NCBI GenBank assembly: GCA_900762325.1
Contig: CAAFGG010000005.1
Location: 1-54,972 of the forward strand
DNA: 54,972 bases
From: an uncultured Collinsella sp.
GTDB taxonomy: Bacteria > Actinomycetota > Coriobacteriia > Coriobacteriales > Coriobacteriaceae
Reading direction: 5' to 3'
This document shows positions 38,136 through 47,380 of this stretch, one piece after another. The position numbers and the translations under genes are program-made. How positions within the stretch are numbered: position 1 is the first letter of the stretch; each line of letters opens with the position of its first letter. The notes beneath the pieces are model-generated. The model searched no databases and was not told where the DNA came from. It saw only the letters and a list, made by a program, of their open reading frames with translations.

Positions 38136-40694
38136 ATGTTTACTCCGCTTATCACCCATGATTCTGACGGTGCTGCACTGGCGGCGCCTGTTGATGCCGC
38201 CCGTCGTAACGGCGCCGCGTACAAGACGCGCACGATCGACGACCTGCGCATCAAGGACGATCGTCTGCGCGCTGCCATCGAAGGCACGGGGCACCTGCTG
38301 TTTGACGGCGGCATGGGCACCATGTTGCAGGCTGCCGGCATGAAGGCAGGCGCCCTGCCCGAGCTCCTCAACTTTGAGGAGCCCCAGGTTATCACCGATA
38401 TCCAGCGCCAGTACGTCGAGGCCGGCTGTGACGTGATCACCGCCAACACCTTTGGCGCCAACGCCCATAAGCTCGACGGCGCCACCACCGTGGCCGACGT
38501 CTTTGCCGCGGCTGTCACCTGCGCCCGCGAGGCCGGCGCCCGCTACGTCGCCGGCGATATCGGTCCCATCGGCGCCCTGCTGCGCCCCTTGGGTACCCTC
38601 AGCTTTGACGAGGCCTACGACCTCTTTGCCGAGGAGGTGCGCGCCGGCGTCGCTGCGGGTGTCGACCTCTTTATTATCGAGACTATGACCGACCTGGCCG
38701 AGATCAAGGCGGCGGTCCTCGCCTGCCGCGAGAACTCCGACCTGCCCGTCTTTGCCACCATGACCTTCGAGGAAGACGGCCGCACCTTCCTGGGAACGAG
38801 TCCCGAGGTCGCCGCCATCACGCTCGATGCCATCGGCGCCGACGTTTTGGGCATCAACTGCAGCCAAGGACCGGCCGAGCTACGAGGACTCGCCGCACGT
38901 ATGCTCACCGTTACCGACAAGCCTGTTATGGTGCAGGCCAATGCAGGACTCCCCCATGTGGACGACGACGGCAACACCGTCTTTGATATCCAAGCCCCCG
39001 AATACGCCGAGGCCGTCGCCGGCATGATCGCCGACGGTGTGAGCGTCGTGGGCGGTTGCTGCGGCACCACGCCGGCGCACATGGCGGCCTTGCGCACGCT
39101 TATCGATAACCACACGCCCAGCCCGCGCCACCGCAAGCCCAGTATGTCGGTCACGAGCGCCCAAACGGTCGTGGACCTTCCCTGCGACGGCCACAAGATC
39201 GCTGTCATCGGCGAGCGTATCAACCCCACCGGCAAAAAACGCCTGCAGCAGGCCCTGCGCGACGGCGACCTGGACTACGTCGTGAGCCAGGGCATCAGCC
39301 AGCAGGAACAGGGCGCCGACATCCTGGACGTCAACGTGGGCCTGCCCGAGATCGACGAGGTCAAGATCATCCAACAGGCGACCGAACAGCTCCAGGGCTC
39401 CACGCTGCTGCCGTTGCAGATCGACTCCACCGACCCCGCAGCCGTCGAGGCCGCCGTGCGCCGCTACGCCGGCAAGCCCATCATCAACTCGGTCAATGGC
39501 AAGCAGCAGATCATGGATGAGATCTTTCCGCTGGTCGCCCACTACGGCACCAACGTTGTCGGCCTTACGCTCGACGAAGGCGGCATCCCCGATACCGCCG
39601 AGGCCCGCTTCGCCATCGCCGAGCACATCGTGGCCGAGGCTGCCCGTTACGGCATCGGACCGGACCGCGTCCTCATCGACTGCCTGGTCATGACCGCCTC
39701 GACCAACCAGCGCCAGGCCGAGCAGATCCTGCGCGCCATGTCCCTGTGCAAGGAGCGCCTGGGCGTCAAATGTGCGCTCGGCGTGTCGAACATCAGCTTT
39801 GGCCTGCCTGCCCGCCCGCTGCTGGGTTCGGTCTTTTTGGCCGCCGCCTTTGGCGCGGGCCTGGACGCCCCCATCATGAACCCGGGCTCCAAGCGCTTTA
39901 TGGATACCGTCTACAGCTATCGCGTCCTGAGCGTTGAGGACGAGGGCTCGACCGGATACATCGAGCGCTATGCCGGCTGGACCGATCCGTACAAGATCGC
40001 CGCCAACCCGGCAGCTGCTCAGGCAGTATCGACCGACGCTGTGCCCGCTGCTGGCACCGCCGGCACCGACGGCAACGACGACCCGATTCGTCGCATGGTC
40101 GTCTCGGGCCGCAAAGGCGAGATCGCTGCCGAGACCGAGCGCCTGCTGGCCGACCACGACGCCATGGACCTCATCAACAATCACTTTATCCCCGCCCTCG
40201 ACGAAGTTGGCGTCCTCTTTGACCAGGGCAAGTTCTTCTTGCCGCAGCTCATGGCCTCGGCCGAGGCCGCGCGCGTGGGCTTCGACACCATCAAGCGCCT
40301 GATGCCCGCCGGCGAGATTGCCGACAAGGGCAAAATCTGCGTGGCCACCGTCAAGGGCGACATCCACGATATTGGCAAGAACATCGTCAAAATGCTGCTC
40401 GACAACTACGGCTACACCGTCTTTGACCTGGGTCGCGACGTCGATCCGCAAGAAGTACTCAAGACCGTCAAGGAGCGCGACATCAAACTCGTCGGCCTCT
40501 CGGCGCTTATGACTACCACAGTCGTCGCCATGGAGGAGACCATCAAGCTGCTTCATACTGAGGTGCCGGGCGTCAAGATCATCGTGGGCGGCGCCGTACT
40601 CACCCCCGAATACGCCAAGCAGATCGGCGCGGACTACTACGCCAAGGACGCCGCCGAAAGCGCTCGCATCGCCGAAGAGGTCTTTGGGCAGTAA
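38136..40694 (+). CDS. metH: Cobalamin-dependent methionine synthase, without activation domain
   Basis: An 852-residue protein that transfers methyl from 5-methyl-THF to homocysteine through cobalamin. Domains in order: a roughly 45-residue N-terminal extension; the homocysteine/zinc barrel (about 50-335: LLFDGGMGTMLQAAG, GINCSQGP, VGGCCGTTP with zinc-binding cysteines); the pterin-binding barrel (about 355-620: VIGERINPTGKKR); the four-helix cap (about 650-730); and the B12 domain with DIHDIG (Asp742, His744 as cobalt ligand). The usual activation domain is encoded just upstream as a separate gene. Start ATG follows AGGAGC. Confidence 0.96.
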   Translation: MFTPLITHDSDGAALAAPVDAARRNGAAYKTRTIDDLRIKDDRLRAAIEGTGHLLFDGGMGTMLQAAGMKAGALPELLNFEEPQVITDIQRQYVEAGCDVITANTFGANAHKLDGATTVADVFAAAVTCAREAGARYVAGDIGPIGALLRPLGTLSFDEAYDLFAEEVRAGVAAGVDLFIIETMTDLAEIKAAVLACRENSDLPVFATMTFEEDGRTFLGTSPEVAAITLDAIGADVLGINCSQGPAELRGLAARMLTVTDKPVMVQANAGLPHVDDDGNTVFDIQAPEYAEAVAGMIADGVSVVGGCCGTTPAHMAALRTLIDNHTPSPRHRKPSMSVTSAQTVVDLPCDGHKIAVIGERINPTGKKRLQQALRDGDLDYVVSQGISQQEQGADILDVNVGLPEIDEVKIIQQATEQLQGSTLLPLQIDSTDPAAVEAAVRRYAGKPIINSVNGKQQIMDEIFPLVAHYGTNVVGLTLDEGGIPDTAEARFAIAEHIVAEAARYGIGPDRVLIDCLVMTASTNQRQAEQILRAMSLCKERLGVKCALGVSNISFGLPARPLLGSVFLAAAFGAGLDAPIMNPGSKRFMDTVYSYRVLSVEDEGSTGYIERYAGWTDPYKIAANPAAAQAVSTDAVPAAGTAGTDGNDDPIRRMVVSGRKGEIAAETERLLADHDAMDLINNHFIPALDEVGVLFDQGKFFLPQLMASAEAARVGFDTIKRLMPAGEIADKGKICVATVKGDIHDIGKNIVKMLLDNYGYTVFDLGRDVDPQEVLKTVKERDIKLVGLSALMTTTVVAMEETIKLLHTEVPGVKIIVGGAVLTPEYAKQIGADYYAKDAAESARIAEEVFGQ

Positions 40695-40802
40695 CACAAC
40701 GGAAACAACCGAGCACCAAAACGTGACGCACGCGCCACTTGGCACGTGCGGCACGTTAGAATAGATAAGACTATGCTCGTTTTGGCAGATAGGAGCGCAA
40801 GG

Positions 40803-42167
40803 ATGGCGATCACGCCCGCAGAAATCGCGGAAACCCGCGGCATGGTTGAGGAACAGAACCTCGACATCAGGACCATCACCATGGGTGTTTCGCTCATGGG
40901 TTGCGGCGACGAGAACCTCGACCGCATGTGCACGAAGATCTACGACCACGTGACGCACACGGCTGAGCATCTGGTCGAGACCGCCGAGAACCTCGAGCGC
41001 GAGTACGGTATCCCCATCGTCAACAAGCGCGTTTCCGTCACCCCGGTGGCGCAGATCGCCGCGTGCTGCAAGGATGAGGACCTCACCCCCATCGCGCATG
41101 CCCTCGACCGCGCGGCCGAGACGCTCGGCATCGATTACCTGGGCGGCTTCTCCGCACTCGTCCAGAAGGGCATCGGCGACGCCGACCGCCGCGTCATCCA
41201 GTCCATCCCCCAGGCGCTCGCTACCACGAGCCGCGTCTGCTCCAGCGTCAACGTCGCCAGCCTGCGCGCCGGTATCAACATGGATGCCGTGCTCATGGCC
41301 GCCCAGACCATCATCGATGCCGCCAAGCTCACGGCCGACCAGGATTCCGTTGGCGCCTCCAAGTTTGTCTGCTTTGCCAACATGGTCGAGGACTCCCCGT
41401 TTATGGCGGGCGCCGTCCACGGCGGTGGCGAGGCCGACGCCGTCATCAACGTTGGTGTCTCGGGCCCCGGCGTTATGGCTGCTGCCTTGGAGACGCTCCC
41501 CGACTCCGCCTCGATGATGGAGGTTGCCGAGAAAATCAAGCAGACCGCCTTTAAGATCACCCGCGCCGGCGAGCTCATGAGCCGTGAGGCAGCCCGCCGT
41601 CTGGGTGTCGAGAAAGGCATTGTCGACCTGTCGCTGGCTCCCACGCCTGCCATCGGCGACTCCGTTGCCCGCATCCTCGAGATCATCGGCGTGGGCACCT
41701 GCGGTGGCCCCGGCACGACCTGCGCGCTCGCCATGCTCAACGATGCCGTCAAGAAGGGCGGCGTCATGGCCAGCTCCAGCGTGGGCGGTCTCTCCGGCGC
41801 CTTTATCCCCGTGTCCGAGGATGCCGGCATGATCGCCGCCGTCGAGGCCGGTGCGCTTTCGCTCGAGAAGCTCGAGGCCATGACCTGCGTGTGCTCCGTT
41901 GGCCTGGACATGATTGCCATCCCCGGCGACACCCCGGTCGAGACCATCGCCGGCATCATCGCCGACGAGATGGCCATCGGCGTCATCAACAACAAGACCA
42001 CGGCCGTGCGCGTGATTCCCGCCATCGGCAAGGGCGTGGGCGACTGCGTCGAGTACGGCGGCCTGTTTGGCCGTGCGCCCATCATGCCGGTGAACCCCAA
42101 CGCCGGCACCGTGCTTGCCCACCGCGGTGGTCGATTCCCGGCGCCGCTGAACTCGCTGAAGAACTAG
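40803..42167 (+). CDS. PFL-like family protein (DUF711)
   Basis: A 454-residue DUF711 protein, a family with a distant relation to the pyruvate formate-lyase fold but no proven reaction. Characteristic stretches are IRTITMGVSLMGCGDENLDR, VNKRVSVTPVAQIAACC, GGEADAVINVGVSGPGV and the closing VNPNAGTVLAHRGGRFPAPLNSLKN. Start ATG 40803 has an AGGAG site. In many genomes this gene is next to a small ACT-domain protein; none is adjacent here. It follows metH by 108 nt but has its own apparent leader. A very long inverted repeat follows the stop at once. Role unknown. Confidence 0.9.
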   Translation: MAITPAEIAETRGMVEEQNLDIRTITMGVSLMGCGDENLDRMCTKIYDHVTHTAEHLVETAENLEREYGIPIVNKRVSVTPVAQIAACCKDEDLTPIAHALDRAAETLGIDYLGGFSALVQKGIGDADRRVIQSIPQALATTSRVCSSVNVASLRAGINMDAVLMAAQTIIDAAKLTADQDSVGASKFVCFANMVEDSPFMAGAVHGGGEADAVINVGVSGPGVMAAALETLPDSASMMEVAEKIKQTAFKITRAGELMSREAARRLGVEKGIVDLSLAPTPAIGDSVARILEIIGVGTCGGPGTTCALAMLNDAVKKGGVMASSSVGGLSGAFIPVSEDAGMIAAVEAGALSLEKLEAMTCVCSVGLDMIAIPGDTPVETIAGIIADEMAIGVINNKTTAVRVIPAIGKGVGDCVEYGGLFGRAPIMPVNPNAGTVLAHRGGRFPAPLNSLKN

Positions 42168-42184
42168 GCTAGGGATTCGGGCGA

Positions 42185-42326
42185 GGAGCCCCGCTGCCCG
42201 GCGGCAGGCATATAAGGTCGCCTGCTCGGACAGTCCTGGCTCGCACGGAGAGCACATTAAGTGCTCTCCGGCTCGTGCGGAACTCGCGATCGACCTTATA
42301 TGCCTGCCGCCGGGCAGCGGGGCTCC
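42185..42326. repeat. Large element with 36-bp perfect inverted repeats
   Basis: Positions 42185-42220 and 42291-42326 are perfect reverse complements over 36 bases. The 70-nt centre contains a further perfect hairpin, GGAGAGCAC/GTGCTCTCC (42247-42269). The arms are GC-rich with an internal ATATAAGG. It starts 18 nt after the DUF711 stop codon. It has no T-run, so it is not a standard terminator. Such nested, symmetric structure suggests a mobile or BIME-like repeat. Confidence 0.85.
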
Positions 42327-42494
42327 CGCACAACGGGACCTCGGTTGGGTTCTGTCCCGATTGCAGTTGCTTCGCTCCTGCACCACTTAGTTGGTATGAC
42401 GGTTTGGCGTTGGAACGGTTCTTTTTCTGATATATGCTGGTTGCGGCTCTTCTTTTTGGGAGGGGCCGCTTTTTTAATATGAGGGGGATGGCCC

Positions 42495-43382
42495 GTGGCT
42501 GATGATTTGGTTCGTTCTGAGCTGCTTTCTGTGGATTGGAATGATGAATGGATGCGCTTGCAAGCTGCTCGGCATCGGGCTGATGACTCTTTTGAGTGGG
42601 ATAAAAGAGCTCGGCATTTTCGACCGCTGGAGACTGCCCCTTATGCTCGCGATTTTATGAAGCTGTTGGCACTCCAGCCTGGCGAGTCGGTGCTTGATAT
42701 GGGATGTGGGGCTGGGTCGATTGCTATTCCGCTTGCACAGGCCGGGCATCCTGTGATTGCTGCTGACTTCTCTCCTGCTATGCTTGGCACGCTTGATGCT
42801 GGCATTGAGTACTATGGACTCGAGGATCGTATTACGCCGCTCGAGCTTGCTTGGGATGATGATTGGGATCTGGTGGGGCCGGTTGCCAAGGCCGTGGATG
42901 TTGCCTTTGCCAGTCGCTCGGTTACTACGAACGACCTAAAGGGGGCGCTTGCCAAGCTCGACCGTACAGCTCGTCGGCGTTGTGCTGTCACGATGGTCGC
43001 TAACTCCAGCCCGCGCTATGACCTGCACTTGATGAATGCCATCGGTGCCTCGGTTACCTGCAGTAATGGCTTTGTGTATGCCTTTAATATCCTCATTCAG
43101 ATGGGCGCCCTGCCACAGGTCACGTACTTTGAATCGCCTCGTCGCGATACCTTCGACAGCCTTGAGGCGGGCGTGGCTGACTTCTCCCGCATGCTCGAGC
43201 ACGGTAACGAGGATAAGATCGACCGTCTGCGCGACTATATCGCCCAGCACATGATTGAGAATCCCCATGCTGGCGAGCCGGGATCAAAAGGCGTGCCGCA
43301 GGGTCGCTACATGCTCGACCATATCCGCAAGGTCCGCTGGGCGTTTATTGCCTGGGAGCCGGTCTCTGCGAACCGTCCGTAG
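42495..43382 (+). CDS. Class I SAM-dependent methyltransferase
   Basis: A 295-residue methyltransferase. SAM motif I is VLDMGCGAGSIAIPLAQAGH (about 76-95), followed by VIAADFSPAMLGTLDAGIEY and a central DVAFASRSVTTNDLKGALAK. The GTG at 42495 follows GAGGGGGATG; internal ATGs are less well placed. The first 370 bases use many T-ending codons (gct, ctt, ggt), while the second half uses the GC-rich codons of its neighbours, which suggests a mosaic origin. Lies between the large inverted repeat and yhbY. Similar methyltransferases often sit beside metal or corrinoid transport genes; none is here. Substrate unknown. Confidence 0.82.
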   Translation: MADDLVRSELLSVDWNDEWMRLQAARHRADDSFEWDKRARHFRPLETAPYARDFMKLLALQPGESVLDMGCGAGSIAIPLAQAGHPVIAADFSPAMLGTLDAGIEYYGLEDRITPLELAWDDDWDLVGPVAKAVDVAFASRSVTTNDLKGALAKLDRTARRRCAVTMVANSSPRYDLHLMNAIGASVTCSNGFVYAFNILIQMGALPQVTYFESPRRDTFDSLEAGVADFSRMLEHGNEDKIDRLRDYIAQHMIENPHAGEPGSKGVPQGRYMLDHIRKVRWAFIAWEPVSANRP

Positions 43383-43564
43383 ACCGCTTGCGTCCTCATC
43401 ACGCGTCCGCCTGCAACCCGCGCCGGCGGCTCGCTCGGCATCCGCATTCTTTTTGAACTGGGCAAACGCGCCCCACACCGCGCCGTTCCTGCGCTATCGT
43501 GGGACAGCTCACGTAGATTAAGGCCCCGTCGCGGGGCGCCCCATAACATAGAAAGCGAGAACCC

Positions 43565-43864
43565 ATGGCACTGACAGGAGCCCAGGTCAAGCAGCTTCGC
43601 AGCATGGCCCATCACCTCAACCCCGCCATCATCATCGGCAAGTCCGACGTCAACGAGGGCACCGTCGAGCAGACGGTCGCCTACCTGGAGAAGCACGAGC
43701 TCGTCAAGTGCTCCGTGCTGGACGGCTCCAGCCTTTCCGCCCGCGAGGCCGCCGAGGAGCTCGCCGAGCGCTGCCACGCCGAGGTCGTCCAGGTTATCGG
43801 CCGCAAGTTCTCGCTGTATCGCGAGTCCTCGCGCAAGGATATCGAGAAGATCAAGCTCGTCTAG
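43565..43864 (+). CDS. yhbY: YhbY-family RNA-binding protein
   Basis: A 99-residue single CRM-domain protein (MALTGAQVKQLRSMAHHLNP, AIIIGKSDVNEG, VVQVIGRKFSLYRES) that binds pre-50S ribosomal particles and helps ribosome assembly. Length is the usual 95-100. Start ATG 43565 follows an AAAGCGAG leader. A strong terminator follows, shared with the converging BTAD regulator gene, so this is probably a monocistronic gene. Confidence 0.95.
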   Translation: MALTGAQVKQLRSMAHHLNPAIIIGKSDVNEGTVEQTVAYLEKHELVKCSVLDGSSLSAREAAEELAERCHAEVVQVIGRKFSLYRESSRKDIEKIKLV

Positions 43865-43901
43865 GAGCCAGCGATCCGGCGAACCAACACATAGCAAGCC
43901 T

Positions 43902-43935
43902 ACGGGCGTCCGAGCAATTCAGACGCCCGTTTTTT
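43902..43935 (+). terminator. Terminator of yhbY
   Basis: ACGGGCGTC (43902-43910) pairs with GACGCCCGT (43922-43930), followed by TTTTTT. The T-run overlaps the last codons of the converging regulator gene. Confidence 0.93.
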
Positions 43936-46933
43936 ATCGCTCGACCAGCACGCGGTTAAGTCTGCCCTCCACTAAGCGCTCGTATAGACGCCGAGTCTCG
44001 GGCTCGGGCACGCCATTGACCTGCTCCCTTAGGTGGTGCATATGCCCACTGTACAGTTCGACGATATCGCGCCGCCGCCCCGCCGCGCCGTAGACGCGCA
44101 TAGCGCAACGCACCATGTCCTCGCGCGCCGTCTCTTGGCGCAGCCCCGACTCCACTAGCCATACCGCCGACTGCAGGTCGTTTTCTTCTAGGGCGGCATT
44201 CGCTCCCCGAATCATGCAGTCGATATACTTCGATTCCATAATGCGCCGCATACGCAAGAAGTAGGTGGGATTGCAGCCATTGGGAACATACAACGGACCG
44301 GCGTAGAGCTGCTCGATCTTAAGGCACAGCTCGACCAGATGGGGTCCGCGCGCACCTGTGCGATTTCCCAAAACTTCGCGGCTTATCTGATCAAACAACC
44401 GCACATCGGTCTTAACATAGTCACCGTTGAGCCCAATGCACTCATTTTGGATCAGCACACACGATTTGCCGTCCGGCGTCGGCCCCAAGGCCGAGCGCAG
44501 GCGCGATATTGTCGAATACAGGTTGTTGCGGGCGCTATTGAACTCGGCGTGGGGCCACAGCTCCATGGCCAGCGTCTCGCGATCGACCAGCGCATCCATG
44601 CCCAGCGCAAGCCGCTCGGCAAGCGTTGCCGCCTTCTTGCGGCGCCACATCTTGTCCGTAATGGGAAACCCGTCGCGCTCGGCGCGAAACGCCCCAAACA
44701 TGCGAATCTCGATATGGTCGACAGTATCGACGGCTTCGACCTCGCCAGCCTGAAACAGGCGCTCACCCTCCCCTTCCAGATCGTCACGCAACGAATACCG
44801 CGATAGCTCGCGCACCGGGAGTTTCTTGCGAATTCTGGCCGCCGGCTCGCCCAGACAATGCATGGCAAGGCGGGCAAAGAGCCGATACGATGGGTCCAAA
44901 ATCCCTGCACGGTTCATGGACATCCATGCCGCAAGATCGCTATCTCTGCCCGCGCAGGCCAAGTGCAGCGCTACCATCCAAGCCTCCGCACCACCAACCT
45001 GTGTCTGGCTTATATCGAGCAGCTCCGCCTCCTCGCGCACCGAAACCATCGAGGTGTTACGCAGATACGCCGCACGCTCCAGCAGCAACGCGTTGTCGCG
45101 CATGTACGCAATTGGCTCCTCAGCAAGTTTGAGTACCTGGACCGCTCGGAACTTCGCATTAACCGGCCGCCCTTCTGCCAGCGATTGCCAGCCTTCTAGC
45201 AGCAGGCCAAACAGCTGAATCTGGTTGTCGCGCATGCGTACGGCAAAGCGATCGAGCTCGTTGAACGCCGCATCGTCGGTTACCGGCAAGCCGGAAAGGA
45301 GCCGCCGTGCCGCCAACACCATGCGCACCCAGATAGCCGGCGCCTTAAGTCCACGTACATCGAGCGCGTCCCGTATCAGCGCCATCTCGTCGTCGCGCTC
45401 GTCGATCCCCGCAAACGACCCATCGAAGAGCTCCACCAGCATGCTATCGGCCCGTATAAAAGTCCCCGCGATATCGAGCTCGCAGTCATAGGCCTTGCGC
45501 GTTTTGAGCTGTTGCAGAGCGCCGCCGTCATCTCCCCGCTCAGCCAGCCAGTGCTTGACCCCGATATGTGCAAAGAGCATGTCGAGCGCCGTGTGTTCCG
45601 TCTCGATTTCCGGCACAGCAAGGTTCATGGGAAGCCCAAGCCCGTTATCCCCATAGCAAACTGCCGTAAGCGCCTGGGCAACCTTCCATGAAACGGGATC
45701 TATTTCGCAGGCTGCCTGATCGCCCGCATGCTCGATAAGCGATGCCATACAGCGGGCGAGCTTTGTGTTGGACACGCTGACCGCCGCCAAATAGACGCCG
45801 AGCGTCTCGGCAGGCGTTGGCTCTGGGGCGGGATCATCGGCATCGATCGTGCCCAGCGCCGCCCGGCAGACATCGGCACCGTGCCCTGTCAGAGCAAGAT
45901 CGACCCCATACTGTCCGGCAAGTTCAAGGACCACGCTACGGTCCAAAAAGGCGTCGGCCAGGTCCATCGCCGCATCACATCGGCCTGCCTTGAGCAAAAT
46001 TCGAGCCGCCCGCGGAACAAGCTCGGGACGGATCTCGGCCACCAACTTACGCAGACGCAGACGTCCGTTGTCCTCGGCGCCCAGGCACGTAAAGCTCCGG
46101 TCGGCGGGATCTAAACCAAAGATCGGGTAATCGCGTACAAGGTAGGACTGGTCGATCATCGACAGCCTCACCCCGCAAGCCTCGAGTTCTGCAATATTGC
46201 CCTCGCCCATCAAGATCATGAGGCAGGCGACGCAGAACAGCGCATTATTATCGAGCGAGGCAAGATCGACAAGTGCCGCACCATACACGTTGACAATCTC
46301 GTTTTCGAGCAGACCGGCAACATCGCCCTGGCCGTACAGACCCGTCTGCAAAGCCGAAACAAGCTCGGGCACACCCTGTGTGAGCTGGTAAAAGTCAAGC
46401 GATGTGCTAATCGAAAACGCCGATGCCCACGCCGAATACTCATAGGCATGCACCTTGAGCATTTGCGCATTGATCTTAACCGAGTCACCCAGCCCATGAA
46501 TCAGCTGACGATTTGAAGGACGGCAGGAGATAAAGACCCCTACCCCCATAGCGCGCAGGCCGCGAATCCTGTCAATGAGGTCTTCGGTATCGTGCTGATC
46601 GAGATTTGGCACATTATCAATCGCGACAAGGGAATGCGGCTTGTCTTTGAGCTCTTCGGTTACCACCTCGAGCTGCATAAACACCTCGCGCCCAATGGCT
46701 CGATCCGCCTCGATAATCCGCACGGGGCCTCGCGTCGGGTCGCTTTTTACCTCTTGGGTGTACTGCAGCAGCACCGAGGTTTTCCCAAAACCATCGGGCG
46801 CGTAGAGAACCACGATGCCGGCCTTTCGGCCCTTGGCGATAAGCTCATTTAGCAGACGCTCACGTCGCACCATATAGCCTCCGCCCAGCGGCATCAGTTC
46901 GAGGTCGTCTATACTATCCAAATCGTTTACCAT
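43934..46933 (-). CDS. BTAD/SARP-type transcriptional regulator with STAND ATPase
   Basis: A 999-residue cytoplasmic regulator. The N-terminal part is a STAND-type ATPase with Walker A APDGFGKTS (44-52), a LVAIDNVPNLDQHDTED Walker B region and an FISCRPSNRQLIHG sensor. The middle (about 250-730) is helical. The C-terminus holds a winged-helix trans_reg_C domain (IEIRMFGAFRAERDGFPITD; RKKAATLAERLALGMDALVD) and a bacterial transcriptional activator (BTAD) domain to the end. It reverses the usual SARP order. The ATG at 46933 has AGAGGAGCG; an upstream ATG lacks one. Such proteins activate genes in response to a ligand bound by the helical region. The target is unknown; the nagB/PTS/glmM cluster lies upstream on the same strand. 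Confidence 0.88.
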   Translation of the reverse strand: MVNDLDSIDDLELMPLGGGYMVRRERLLNELIAKGRKAGIVVLYAPDGFGKTSVLLQYTQEVKSDPTRGPVRIIEADRAIGREVFMQLEVVTEELKDKPHSLVAIDNVPNLDQHDTEDLIDRIRGLRAMGVGVFISCRPSNRQLIHGLGDSVKINAQMLKVHAYEYSAWASAFSISTSLDFYQLTQGVPELVSALQTGLYGQGDVAGLLENEIVNVYGAALVDLASLDNNALFCVACLMILMGEGNIAELEACGVRLSMIDQSYLVRDYPIFGLDPADRSFTCLGAEDNGRLRLRKLVAEIRPELVPRAARILLKAGRCDAAMDLADAFLDRSVVLELAGQYGVDLALTGHGADVCRAALGTIDADDPAPEPTPAETLGVYLAAVSVSNTKLARCMASLIEHAGDQAACEIDPVSWKVAQALTAVCYGDNGLGLPMNLAVPEIETEHTALDMLFAHIGVKHWLAERGDDGGALQQLKTRKAYDCELDIAGTFIRADSMLVELFDGSFAGIDERDDEMALIRDALDVRGLKAPAIWVRMVLAARRLLSGLPVTDDAAFNELDRFAVRMRDNQIQLFGLLLEGWQSLAEGRPVNAKFRAVQVLKLAEEPIAYMRDNALLLERAAYLRNTSMVSVREEAELLDISQTQVGGAEAWMVALHLACAGRDSDLAAWMSMNRAGILDPSYRLFARLAMHCLGEPAARIRKKLPVRELSRYSLRDDLEGEGERLFQAGEVEAVDTVDHIEIRMFGAFRAERDGFPITDKMWRRKKAATLAERLALGMDALVDRETLAMELWPHAEFNSARNNLYSTISRLRSALGPTPDGKSCVLIQNECIGLNGDYVKTDVRLFDQISREVLGNRTGARGPHLVELCLKIEQLYAGPLYVPNGCNPTYFLRMRRIMESKYIDCMIRGANAALEENDLQSAVWLVESGLRQETAREDMVRCAMRVYGAAGRRRDIVELYSGHMHHLREQVNGVPEPETRRLYERLVEGRLNRVLVER

Positions 46934-47320
46934 ACCCGCTCCTCTACTCGACCGTATGGACACCGTAACCGCAAGACCATACAAGCCGCACCATGAATAG
47001 AGCGGTTTTGTGTTTTAGGTTGTCTTTCGGTACGCAAGCGGCAAGTTTTTGTACAGCGAGGGCCGATTGTTATTAATCCCCCGACTAATCGGTCTTTGAG
47101 CAGGTAAATGTGCTTGTCGGCTTGTCCCATCCCAGTGGCAGTGTAACTCATATGAACATGGTTCACCCCTGTCATTCAACTCGCCTAGCACCCGCTACCG
47201 TCTGCGACCTTTTAGTGGCATTTTTGCATAGAATCTGGTATGGAATGAATCAAGCTGTTGGGCATTCGCCATCCGTCAAGCTTGCGGCAAGATTTTGGTC
47301 AAGCATACGACAAGGACAGC
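46934..47320. other. Intergenic region upstream of the BTAD gene
   Basis: About 390 nt with no gene-like frame of support. A CCGATT/AATCGG dyad with a T-rich flank lies near 47068-47095. AT-rich stretches around 47000-47070 may hold the BTAD promoter on the minus strand. No RNA family recognised. Confidence 0.45.
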
Positions 47321-47347
47321 AAAAAGGCCCCCGCAAAACGGAGGCCT
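47321..47347 (-). terminator. Terminator of nagB
   Basis: On the minus strand AGGCCTCCG, TTTTG, CGGGGGCCT (one G-U pair) runs into TTTTT at 47321-47325. It lies 34 nt beyond the nagB stop. Confidence 0.88.
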
Positions 47348-47380
47348 TCGGCAAAGCTATGTCGAGGTGCAGGATTCGCG

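Noticed and set aside
38880..42386. A 1168-codon open frame on the minus strand
   Set aside because: It lies opposite metH and the DUF711 gene and arises from their GC-rich third positions. Its translation is repetitive (His, Gly, Asp, Val rich) with no family pattern.
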